Shown: one piece after another, positions 39,101-50,381 of the stretch
Numbering within the stretch: the stretch's first letter is position 1
Layout of the letters: each line of letters begins with the position of its first letter
Source of the DNA: Archegozetes longisetosus
Lineage: Eukaryota > Arthropoda > Arachnida > Sarcoptiformes > Trhypochthoniidae
Reading direction: 5' to 3'
Assembly: GCA_018873245.2 (NCBI GenBank)
Contig: JAEMBT020000003.1
Location: forward strand, 2,809,843 to 2,873,842
Length of the DNA stretch: 64,000 nt
Made by a program: the position numbers and the translations under genes
Notes under the pieces: generated by a model
What the model was told of the DNA's origin: nothing
Seen by the model: only the letters and a program-made list of their open reading frames with translations
Database searches by the model: none

Positions 39101-42100
39101 GAAAGACTGTGTTTAAAATCAGTGTATGCTTTGTTACTTGAAGGTTTAGTTATCATTTATAATGAAGGCTTAATTGAAATAAGATGTTTTGCTCTAATAA
39201 ATTACGAGATTAAGTTGTCATTTAATTTTTGTGTAATTTAAAACTTTGAATAAATAGAAGCCTTACTTACAAACGATATTTCAGTATTGTAGAAATATGT
39301 AGAAAATAATCTCAAGTAACTAATATTAATACAACCCGATTATAAATAATGGCATCAAATTACAGTTATTCCTCAAATCGATGGTTTTCAAGCTTTTTAA
39401 GTCAGTGCCTACTTGTATAGGACTTATTACTTGATTTTGATCTAACTTGATGTTGAACTCTCTGACTGCAACCTACTAGTGGGTGGTAGAAGGCAGTTTA
39501 GAAACCTCTGTCATCCTTATTAATAACTTAAAGGCAAGACTTTTAAAATTATCGAAATGAATCATTTCCGATTAATTCTATTTAGTAACTAGTAAAAAGC
39601 GCAACAATTGAATCTGTATAAGATTCCTTAAAACTAATAAAAGAGTAAAACTTGCGTCGAAAGTGGAATTCGATCTTAAATTTTGTTCTTAAGTCACGAA
39701 AGAGGGATAATAAGATGAAGTGCACGAACAAAAACATCTCTAATGCTTCAGAGAACTACTCAATCAGTAAAATACAATAAAAAGTCTTAAAAAATTGTTT
39801 GTTCATCACATTATAAATCAAACTTTGAGGCATATTTTTTTAAAGATGTTAGTAATGACTACTGCTGGTGCAAAAATAAAATCAAATATAAAAGAAGTTA
39901 TACACTATTAGGTGTATTTCAAGACTGTTTAAGGACCACAAATACTTCAAATTACCAAATCAAAATCTGCATAAGTCTGCATAAATTATAGCATAAGTGG
40001 CTTTCAAGTAGTTGAGCGTGCAAAAAAGCAATTAAATATCGATTAGGTTCATGTAATAAATATTTACTTATTAATCACTATGAAGTGAAAAAATATTTTT
40101 CTCTCCAAACACGTGCAGCATATCGAGGAGAAAATCAAGAGCTTATATCAGAATAATCGCATTTTCTTTATTGGGTGGCATTCAATAACAAGAATAATGA
40201 TTAATTCTGTAGCAAAAAAAATTTACATGAAATTAGTTAAACAACTAAAGCAAACACAGTGCAGTTATGCGTGAAGCTTACAACCCATGTTAACAATATT
40301 TTTTATCCGTAGTTCATTCAGCACAATGGGATGAGTACTGTCGCGAAATTATGTATAAGATATCTAATAAAAAAGAAGATCCATATATCGATTTATTCCA
40401 GGACTGACGGTCATGTGCAAACTTAATCTCTATCTCTAAACATCCTCATATAAGTTCCACAAAATTTGTTTTGGTTAATATATAAATTAAATATTAATTA
40501 ATCAGGAAAACAGTATCTCCCAATAAGCCATAATAAAAAGCAAATAACTTTAGTTCGTAATAATTTGCTCCAAATTGAGGGTTACGTAATATCAGCTTAA
40601 TTTGAAGTAATGGTTAGCTATAAGGTTGACATTTTTCTGAGGAAAACTTTGCGTAACTTTTAGGGACAAGTTATTTGTCAAACTAAAGTAACTTCGTTCG
40701 TGAAAACTTTTACCGTTGTCAATATTTCATTGACGGAATACAGAAATAATGGAATTAACCCAATTCTTTGTCACATGAAATGTCTCGCATTTAATTTGGA
40801 TATTATTTCCAAGCGTTAAATTTCTTTTTTGCATTATTTGACGTAATAAATGCATTAATCTTTCAACATTTCAACTTCTATTTTAAGTTATAAAACACAC
40901 GAAACAATCTAAATTGACTCAGAAAATCGAATGCTTTTCCATGAATTTTGTACAAAAAATCCTGATTCGGAAAGTTTTTAATGAATTCAAAATATGAATT
41001 GTTTTTCATAAAAAGGTTTTAAAAAGCTTTCAAAGTTTTTTCGGATCATTTGGCACATCAGCAATGAATTGACTTAAATTGAAAATTTTTACAGCTACAA
41101 AATAAATTGATTGAATAGTTGTTTATAGAAAATGCTGAGCGATTGTCAAATCTATAAATCGTAAAAAATCCAGTTCAGACTACTAATATCGAAGTTAGTT
41201 AAGTCAGTAAATAAAAATAAGTCAGTATTACGAGTTTGAAGGTTAAGCTTTCGTATTAAGAAAACTTCTTTGAACTTCTTTAGGTAATTTCAATACTAAA
41301 TAATGTCTAAACTTATTATAGTACTCGGTGATTATGTTCAATTGAATATGTGCTCAGTGAATATGTCCTACAAATTAGATTTTATTCATCAAGCTATTGA
41401 TATCTTGGGAGATTTGAACGTAAGCCTAACGAGAAAGAAGAGGATTTACAATACATTGACATTTAAAGAATAAAATAATGAATAAAAGCAGATTACACTA
41501 AGAAGATAGAGCAATGTAACGTTAAAATATGTGTGGTTAGTCTACCGTAGAGAATTCATTTTTTATTAGTGGCAGTAGTGGAAAGTAATTTACTAGCTGT
41601 TTCATAACTGAATATTCAAATTGAAGGCTAAATCTCATATTAATATTGACGCATTGAATCTGGTAAATATTTAGAACAAATTCGAGGTTTATATGAATAA
41701 ATACTGAATAAATAAACGTAGGCTTAATTTACTAAAGTAATGTATAACAATCTATAAATTACTCTACAGTATACGGATTTCAGATTCCGTAAACAATATT
41801 TTGTAATGCAAATTACAGGTACAAAGTGTACTTCAATATGAGCCTGGTTCTCATTGCCTCTTAGTGGTTGGTTCTCATTGATCATGTTTTCAATAAGTTT
41901 AAAAAATAAATGTTTGCTCAGCTTTGATTGGAGTGGTTTTAAATAAACTTTAAAATGAAATCTATGTGATTTAATGAGTAGATACAGGTATTACTGTAGT
42001 GTATGAGTAGTAAAGGGCCACTTTCAAGACATACAAAACGAGATCTTTGATATTGAAAATGTTGAATGACTAGAATCTAAAGATGAAGACTTTTGCGATT

Positions 42101-43838
42101 ATGTTATTTATTCTAACTAAAACTTGAAGAGATTCATTAAAAAGTCATTCTAACCTATTTTGTGGAAATTACATCAACCATATTGTAGTTGTTTCTCGAA
42201 AACTAGTTATGAAAGCCTGATATTCATATCATGCTCTTTAAGTTGAACTTTCAATCAGCTTTCAAAAGACACTTAAACTGTGAAACGATTTGAAACTAGT
42301 TTTTTAAAAGTTTGGCAAATACTTCATTGACTAACCGAATACTAAATTTAGTTAAATATAAGGGGATTTCCCCCTCCTATTCAATATCCTGCCGTCTCGA
42401 CAAAAGTTGAAAGATTGCAGAAGTTATGTAACAGACATACGCTATTTAACACTAAACCACAGGATCAACTGAACGCAAGGCTGCAATGCTATACAGTCTC
42501 TGAGCTGATATGATCTTAGAGTCAAATATGAAGAGAGACTAGTGATATAGAGAAAGAAGGAGACAGAATGTATATCTTAAATGATAGAAACAAAAGTGTT
42601 GTTAGTTCTTTTTGATAATTGTTCCAAGAGAATGCTCACCCGCCGTGAATGACGACCCCTTTTCTCGACCTCAATTGCTATTCTCAATGAAAGTAACAGT
42701 GCATGCCGAATTACGACAACTCAAGCTCGAAACACTTTGGCTCTCTTTGGACTAAGCTCTGAAGAATAGTTCCGGTTATTAGAAGATCGATTAGCTAAAT
42801 ATATATTATATCAGTTTTTGTTCTATTCATCGATTCCTAACGACTGTCAATATTTGAATTTCTATTGTTAGACTACTGCACAGTCAACTATTTGTGATTT
42901 GAGTTGTAGAAAATTTAAAAAACTTTTCTTCAATTTAAATATAATTTCGAGTTACGTATGTCTACGTCAGAACAGACTCTTCGAATGCAAATATATATCG
43001 AGTTAGAAAATAGCGTTCAAAAGCACGGGATTGAGTGCGGTGTAAAAATAAAACTTTTCGCAGACAAAATCAATACTCAAGTAATATATATACGGAAGCT
43101 TTAAGGCAGTAGAAACTGAAACTGAAAGGATGGCTAAGAAATAAGGGCTCATCTCAATGGTAGGTGTTGCGAGAGACATGCGTTTTAGAGAACATTTTAG
43201 TCGACATTCGAATCATTTTATATTCAACTTTAGAGTTTATGGATTTTTAAATTACTCATTTGGCTAATTAAACATTACTTTTTAAAACATTACTCAACTT
43301 GAGTATTAGTCTACGGCTGGTTTGAGACTTCATTTCACTCAATTGTGGCGCAAAATTCACTTCAAGTTGTTCTTTGTACGCCTTCTTGAGAGACTTTTTT
43401 ATACATGAGGCAAAGAACAGATGTCTGAAGTGGAGGCGCGAATCCACATATGAAGGACATGAAGGCATAAGAGGGACATTGCCTTCAGTCATATCTGACT
43501 GGCTACTACGTGATTCACAATAAAATGTAAATAATTTGAAACTTACCACTCCACGGCTCTCCTTGATCTTGAAGTTCTGGCAGAGCCCATGGATCGTACT
43601 CTGGTGTCTCACAAAAGGATCGTGAAGACTCTTTGCTATCTGGTGTCGATTCCTTGCTTGAGTCCATATAGGATTTTGGATGAAGATGTTTAGGGCTGAA
43701 ACTGAGATGAACCTAAGCACACATTCGTATAACACACTTAAATATACTGTACGTAAAGAATACTCAGGTTTAACATTTTAATAGTCATACCTCTCCGTTC
43801 ATCGGTTTAGACTCAATATCAAATCGATTTGATTGCAT
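33116..43838 (-). CDS. Type II sodium/phosphate cotransporter (SLC34, NaPi-II)
   Basis: Sodium-coupled inorganic phosphate importer of the apical plasma membrane. Eight exons on the minus strand: 43838-43791, 43712-43547, 36302-36030, 35974-35664, 34624-34513, 34452-34326, 34175-33946, 33768-33116; all phases agree, 639 residues, close to the usual 600-690. The cytoplasmic N-terminus ends in [17 protein letters not shown], a family signature split by a 7.2-kb intron. Both inverted Na/Pi repeats are present with their QSSS motifs (QSSSTSTS at about 146, QSSSIFTS at about 385), plus [15 protein letters not shown] and [17 protein letters not shown]. The extracellular loop has a sequon (NVT) and four Cys but is shorter than in vertebrate NaPi-IIb. 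The end matches YPIPFTRLP and [16 protein letters not shown]. The cytoplasmic tail is Ser/Asn-rich and ends KEVTIL, a possible PDZ ligand. Paralog assignment (A1/A2/A3) is not meaningful in invertebrates. Confidence 0.94.
34625..35663 (-). other. SLC34 intron 4
   Basis: 1039-bp intron between the exon ending TKLIIE and that starting LDKKILD. No supported feature inside; the short plus-strand frame at about 34936-35148 has no recognisable domain. Confidence 0.75.
36303..43546 (-). other. SLC34 intron 2, 7.2 kb
   Basis: Intron between exon 2 (PWS|E) and exon 3. AT-rich throughout. The 12-base word TGGTTCTCATTG occurs at 37098, 41845 and 41869. I see no nested gene, transposase or RNA gene. A block at about 42600-42800 is less AT-rich but its frames contain stops. 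Confidence 0.75.
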
Positions 43839-46800
43839 GTTGAACTAACTTGAAACTTTTCTCCTATTCTTACTACAATTATCACACAATGTGTGAAATG
43901 AACTCAAATTAAAGTTATATACTGAAAACTAGGAGAAAAATATATATCAAATAAAATGTGGTATTTAATAGTGTCTAAAACCGGCACTTCTGCGGCATAC
44001 ATTTGCGCTTCTGGCGGATTTTATATGTTTGCGTAATGGGTGACACCCTCGATGACGATGTCTGTGGCAGAGAGACTGCCAATTCATTCAAAGCTCCTAC
44101 CATTCCGCTTGTGATTCATTTATTCCAATCTCTGTCTGCCGCCAGTAAAGATTTATTAAGAAGAATTTCTTATCCAACAATTGTATTAATATTTGCTATG
44201 ATTGGACACGTGCATGGTATCAAATGAGTAATCATTTAAAATTAATCAAATTTTATATTTGGGTATTGTGCGCATTTATAAGTTTTATTGATTGAACAAT
44301 GACATTTAGCATCCCTTTCCTAACGAAGTTGGTAGAGTCGAGCCCCCAAAATATTGCGCTCTAATTGGTAGAGACAGACCTACACCCAAACGTCAACAAA
44401 ATATCTTCTTTTCAATGCCCCTAAACTAACATGATCTCGAAGCATGTATTCATACTTCGAGTTTATAATAATTGATCAGTTTTGATACTGTTTACAATGC
44501 CAATTAATAAAAGGAACATTTACCTATTCTTGTTTTATTCATTATAAACTACTAGTTGACAGAAAGTCTGCAAAAATTGTTAGTATTAAGCAATTTTTTA
44601 AAAACGAGATTTTCTATGCTCGTTCAGGGGCTTAAGGCAAATACTCTAAATTGATTGGTGAGGGTTTGTGCTGTTCACGTGCAATGCATGTGAACACAAG
44701 TGAATTATCGTGTGTTTCAGTGAATTGCATTATATGTTATACTGCAATAGCGACTAGTAATGCAATCGCTAAGATCTTTCTGTATGCGCAATGAAAGACC
44801 ATTTGAATTGAACTACATCTACTGATTCTGCTTTATTCACGAATAGCAGTGCTTTTTGGCGACTGTCACTCAACGTATCATATTTATATTTGACTTCTAT
44901 TACAGCATTTTGCTAAAAGAAAAAGTTACACTCATTGCACAATATAACTGAAATCAATGGAAATACCTGTACCCTATTGTATTTGTAAATAAACGATTCA
45001 TCGAATATTAGGGGTTTTTAATCATTCCAAGTATTGTTTTCAAATATATGTTCCCATTTTTAGTATTGATTGCTAATATTTTACTTTAATTGCATTTCCT
45101 TATTTAATTCAGGGCCGTTTTGGATACAAATGCACTTAAAGTTGTTAGTCACTTTAAGAAATATTCTGCTCAATCAAAGTGAAGACAATGATGCTTCAAA
45201 TTTCAGCTTTCCTTATGCCATCAGTCAATGCAAAATTCTTAGTAATAAGTTTGATGCAAATCAAAATGACTTTCAAGTTTATTATTACGTAATTCTATGA
45301 GAAACGATTGCAGAGGGAAGTCACGTTTAGGCCAGTTTTTCATATGGGAATACCTTTGAACACGAGTACTTACCCGAGCAGGATAAATAGCACACTTCGC
45401 TACTTAAACTGACATTTCGCAGTTGCTATAATCTAATTATAGAAGTTATCTTAAACTTCGGATCATAAACATCACTCACAAGACTCATTCATTGGATACC
45501 GGTGAGGACGCCATCAAATGATTACCTCAATCGGCACAAATTATCACTTATAAATAAGGATTACACTTTCAAAAAATTTTAGTCTCTAGGATAAAGTTTA
45601 ACTTCGAAAATAGTTTGTATCATATCGGAAGATAAAATATGATATCAAATCACAGTTTCTGCTTAAGACAACCTTAAGACCGATTGAATCGATTGCCTAA
45701 TGACTATCTGATCTCATAATACTAGACTTAGTGTGCAAATTTTGTACTTCAATTTCTTAATCTATCGCCAAACGTAAAAGAGTTTAACAATCAATTCCTT
45801 TTCATTTCAAGTTTGAACTCAAAACAATTTGAATTACATGATATTCACCCATTATATTGATTAGATTCTATTTTATTTGAATGAACTGGTGGTCAGAAAC
45901 ATAAATTAGGAATAAATCCGATTCATACTTCATATCTACAATTTCTATTAGATCCTAGACAATAAGAAACGCGTATATATATGCATCAATTCATATCAGA
46001 AGTAATTTCTATATTTTACGATCTTTCTTAAAACCGTTTAGACAACTAAATAAGGACAATAATTCGTTGTTTGTCGAATTTTTGGATCAAGAAACTAGAA
46101 ATTTCGGTTCTTTGGCTACAAGTTCTAAATAACTGTATGTTAGAGTTCAGTAGTAAAGATGCAGCCAAATTGATTGACTCCCTAATGTATGCGTGTCATT
46201 TTCCAGTAGCGGTCCCGATGGCAGACTTGTCAAATTTATTTTCGAGTATTGTATTCCTATTTTTGCTTGTACGTCTACTTCGGTTGCTAATTTCAATTGT
46301 GTCTTAGTAATTGTAAATAGTTTTGAGAGTCGTCCACTGAAAGTAGCAATTCATAAATTGGAAAAATCAGTCAATCGGGCTGTAATTAGCCAAGATATAC
46401 CTTTAACCATAATCATATCAATTATATTACAATTTTATGAGTAACATATTTGAAAAAGTGTTTGAAATAATTATGATATTATGTTTTATAGAATTTGGAA
46501 AATTACTTGTCTAAAAGTGATTACTAATTCTCAAGCCGTATCACAAAAAATAAAAAGATCTATAAAATTTCAGTCAAGCCAGACGTAAATCTCATAGAAA
46601 ATTTATGTTAAGGACTGAAAATTAGATTCTGTTTATTGGTTTCTATTTTAATTTTGAAAAATGCAATTTTCTAAATGCAAATTTTTTATGTTCTTTATTA
46701 AATAGCTAAGAAAATAGTTATGTGAAGTCTAAATAATCTTTAGTTGATTAGATACAGTAAGTTATTTAGAAGACTGATAGTTAAAACTAAGTTAACGTGT

Positions 46801-48497
46801 TAATTTGTTTGTTACTTCTCGGGGAAAGCATTTAGTTATAAAATGTTTGTAATAAAAATCGAATTTCGACGAAATTTAAGCAGTCAATTGTAACACTTTC
46901 ACTGTTATTCACTGCATATTTGTTGTAATAAATGCATAAAAGTGACACAGATGATAGTCCAATAATTTGCGAGTTTATCATATATTCAATAATTCTATAG
47001 AATAAACAATTTAGATAACTATCTTTTAATACGATCGTGGTAATAAATGATCCATAAATGTTACTAAGTGCCCACCTTTTGGTTGGTAGTCAGATTCAAA
47101 TAATTCTTAACCTTTAAACTCTATGCTCAATGTTTGAGATATCAATGAGATTGCCTCAATTGGCAAATAAACTAAATGCAATCGTTATTTGAAAGAAAAT
47201 TTCTGAACGCGTTGAGAATTTTTAATGTACAAAAGTTTGAAGGAATCTTAAGGCTGAACAATTTTCCGAATTAAAAGTAGTAATAACCATATCAATAAAG
47301 TATAAATGGATACTTATTTAAATGCAATCAATTAGTTTTAAACTTTTGATTGGAATAAATTAAAAACCTGTTCAACAGTTTTCAGAGTTTTCCTATTGAT
47401 AAGAAACTTGGATTTGCAAAATTGTGTTTCATGAAGTGATTTTTCATAAATTTCTTCAGCAAAAGAATTAATTATGACGTTATAGACAAAGATAAAAAGA
47501 TTAGTGGCGTGTCTCTTGTCATGCCCTCGAAATATTGCGAGTAATATTTATGTCATTAAAGCTTCATATTATCTGAAAGTAGGAGATAAAAGTTGAACTC
47601 AAATGCTTGAAGACTTATCAATATTTCCATCAGTGCATTGATAAGAAAGAAATAAGATAAAATGTTAGTGTTGTTATTATTCCATTCGATTAATTCGTAT
47701 ATCACAGCTAAGCTGCTCTTTCTATAAGAATTAATCTTCCAGATCGTTGTTACAGATTAGATCTGAGCAGTTTACACAAATTGCACGTTTCAAGCTTTCG
47801 AGTCTAATATGAATACTTAAGAAACATCGAATTGCAGAAACACTAATACATTTAGTTATTACATATTAAATTTGATCATTTAGCTGACAAATTATGAGCA
47901 TTTATGCTAATGTTTAGCCCGTTGCGTGAGTTTTTCTCATCAATTCATTGGTAATAGGGGTGATCAAACTTAACTTATTCTGCTTTCAAAAATTAAAATT
48001 CCATCTGATTCTGTTTATATGATACAAAATAGAACAATTAAAATCTTGTTTTTATAGTTGAAAGTCTGAGCGATATATGGCTCATTATTCTTATTTGTAT
48101 ACGTTGATCGTCTAATATTGACTTAACAACAAAAAATGCAAAAAATATTCAAATATTAAGCATTCTTACATATTTTGCGTAAAAGATTAATTCTTGGTTA
48201 TGGGTTAACACTTTTATTGTTTACTTTCATAAGCTTTGTAACTAATTTACATAAAAATGATCATTTATAAAATTTATGGGGTTTTCAAACTTATTTTCAT
48301 GTAAAAGTATTCAAATTAAGAATAAATTTTCAAAATTTGATAATTTCTGAAAAATACAAAAGTCTGTTGTTTGTATTAAGTTCAAAGTACAATTATTTTG
48401 CGTAAGAATCAAGAATTAGAAGACAGGTAAATTTACATTATTTTTAAATGAAATTAGTAATTGAGTAGAGATTAAAACACAGTTTAGTAATAGGCAT
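43839..48497. other. Mostly empty intergenic region SLC34 / RPA2
   Basis: 4.7 kb holding the SLC34 promoter and the RPA2 3' flank. The only coding-like signal is at 44036-44429. A 25-bp imperfect palindrome containing CACGTG lies at 44672-44696. Frames at 45070-45300 and 46071-46444 have no family resemblance that I can defend. Confidence 0.55.
44036..44429 (+). CDS. Weak candidate: small two-exon protein, unknown
   Basis: A 63-codon frame starts at 44036 (MGDTLDDDVCGRETANSFKA...) and includes a hydrophobic segment (about 48-58). A second open stretch, 44310-44429, follows an acceptor-like TTTAG and reads HPFPNEVGRVEPPKYCALIG then a basic end and stop; its composition is unlike the surrounding non-coding DNA. 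The two could join only through a poor donor (for example ATT|GTATTA, phase 0), so the link is unproven. I recognise neither part. It is head to head with SLC34, about 200 bp apart. It may be a real small gene, a decayed exon or chance. Confidence 0.25.
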
Positions 48498-49686
48498 TTA
48501 TGAATCAGTCGATTTAAAGGTGTCCTCATCTGTAGTGCTAAAGATGTGGCCCTCGTTGGCTAGAAAATTAATGGCTTGGTCAATCAGATTAGCGCTAACG
48601 CCAGGAATCGATTTGATGATATCTTGTCTTTTTATACCAGCACTGAATTGATCACTACTTTTATTAATCAAATTCAAAACAGTTTTCTGGATATCAGAGA
48701 ATCCTTGCATTAATCGTGGAGCAGAGACATCAGTGTTAACGCCATTTTGCGAGTAATTATTGATTTGCATCGGTTCCGTCAGACCAGAGACAGTGTCGTT
48801 TTTGCGTCTTTGCATAACCATTGAATCGTTGATCACTTCCAAGAAATGCATGTAAATCTCGTTCGGATCGAGTATTGGTTCAACACGAAAGGCAACAATG
48901 AATGGTTTCTTGTCGTCATATCTGGCCTGACCTATCACTCGAATGTATGTTTTCTCCATTATTGGTGGCGGAGCCACGTATCGGGTATTGGCTATCAATT
49001 CAAAGTACAATTTATTCATTAGTTTTCGAAAATAGTGAAAGATTATGACACAAATTAGAGGCTTTGTAAACAAGCCTTTTTGCGTACTTCACATTAGACA
49101 CAAATCTAAAACTTAAATCTAATTTAAGAGACTAAAGTTATTTCGATTTTATAAATTATTTATCAATTAATTCCTGAAAGCAAAGTGAAACAATTTACTA
49201 TTAATTGAAATAAATTGTCAACTAATCACTTCAATTAAATGGATAAAAAGTTAAACAGAAGAGATTTCTAGACAGAAAAATAATTAGAAGACAAGCAAAA
49301 TGTGATAATGAGCTGAAAAGCAGGCCAAAAGAAAAAGGTAAGTGTTCATTATGAATAGATTGATTACATTGTTGATCGTCATCGTTCTTCCAATACTGGA
49401 CTTCAATTGGCGAGCCTCTCGTCTGGTCATCGATTGTGTAAATGTTTTTTGTAGTCAACTCTTCAATCCTCTCAACCACTCCAATAGTGACCAAAGAGTG
49501 TACTTTTTGTCGATGAATGACTAGTCCGTCATCTTTTCGCGTCAAATGTATGACTTGTGCCAGACAAACTGATACCAAATTTCTTTTGTCACCGCTTTCT
49601 TGTTGTTGGCCGCCAATACCTCCCGTTGGGCCATTCGATGGATCAAATTGAGACACGAAATAACCACCACTTGTGTTGTGATCCAT
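48498..49686 (-). CDS. RPA2: Replication protein A 32-kDa subunit (RPA2)
   Basis: Middle subunit of the heterotrimeric single-strand DNA-binding complex used in replication, repair and checkpoint signalling in the nucleus. Two exons on the minus strand, 49686-49368 and 48991-48498, joined in phase across a 376-bp intron, giving 270 residues, the same as the human protein. The N-terminus is short, Gly/Ser-rich and likely phosphorylated. The OB fold covers about 45-175: VHSLVTIGVVERIEELTTKN, IYTIDDQTR, then TYIRVIGQARYDDKKPFIVA and MHFLEVINDSMV. A linker leads to the C-terminal winged helix (about 205-270), ending LANEGHIFSTTDEDTFKSTD as in animal RPA32. An E2F-like site lies 115 bp upstream. 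It is divergent from the TSSK-like kinase, 695 bp between start codons. Confidence 0.95.
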
Positions 49687-50381
49687 GTTATTATAATTGT
49701 TTGACTCGTAATCTAATTATTGATAGTTTATTATTTAATAATTTACTTTACGATAGAATTCAACTATGAAAAGGCCTGTGTTTTTGTCATTTAGAGTGAG
49801 TTTCGCGCCTGTCAATTAAACATGAACTACGTCCTATTTATCCATTTCTAAATCTAATAGTAATGAACACACTTTGTTGGTTTTCACTTCTTACGTTATT
49901 TGTAGGCACTTCAAACAATGATTACTCTAGTATTACATCACGTAATAAGAAATTAGCGCTTATTTTAAATTTTCGATAAATTTGAGTTAAATCAAGTTTT
50001 AAGTTTTGTTTTATTATCTTTTTAGTAAAAAAGACCAACAATATGCTTTAGGGTTGTAAGCATACATTTAGATTTGACACACTTATAAAATAATTTATAT
50101 TCAAGTGCAAACACTAGTATTCAATACCAACTTCATTGTTATTCACGCGCATTCAGGGATTGAATGTAAAATCATTGTTATACTTAACTGTTGTGAAAAA
50201 TACCGTTAAATTAACTGTTCAACTGAAATAAGACAACAATTAAAGTTTGAGTACCAACATAAAAGTCATCAAAACTTTTAAATTAATAAAATCTTCAAAC
50301 GTGACCAATATCTTGAATATATCGAATCTTCGAACCCATATTGTTTTATGAATATTTTCTGAAATAGTATCAGGTTAAGAA
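49687..50381. promoter_or_regulatory. Divergent promoter RPA2 / TSSK-like kinase
   Basis: 695 bp between two divergent start codons. The RPA2-proximal side contains TTTCGCGC at 49801-49808. The remainder is AT-rich with no other motif I would name. Confidence 0.5.
49801..49808. promoter_or_regulatory. E2F-like site upstream of RPA2
   Basis: TTTCGCGC matches the E2F/DP consensus TTTSSCGC and lies 115 bp upstream of the RPA2 start codon. RPA genes are classic E2F targets in animals, and CG-rich words are rare here, so the match is more than casual. Binding is inferred. Confidence 0.55.

Noticed and set aside
37098-41880. TGGTTCTCATTG occurring three times in the SLC34 intron
   Set aside because: Only 12 bases shared, with no flanking similarity or symmetry; too little for a repeat family.
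43268-43735. 155-codon minus-strand frame
   Set aside because: It overlaps SLC34 exon 2 in the wrong frame and runs into the intron; the other frame matches the family and splices correctly.
45070-45300. Frame starting near GPFWI, suggesting a YIPF pseudogene
   Set aside because: Only about 15 bases match the YIPF gene at 60963 and the following sequence is unrelated.
46071-46444. Two overlapping plus-strand frames of about 80 codons
   Set aside because: No recognisable family, no supported splice sites, and mutually exclusive frames.
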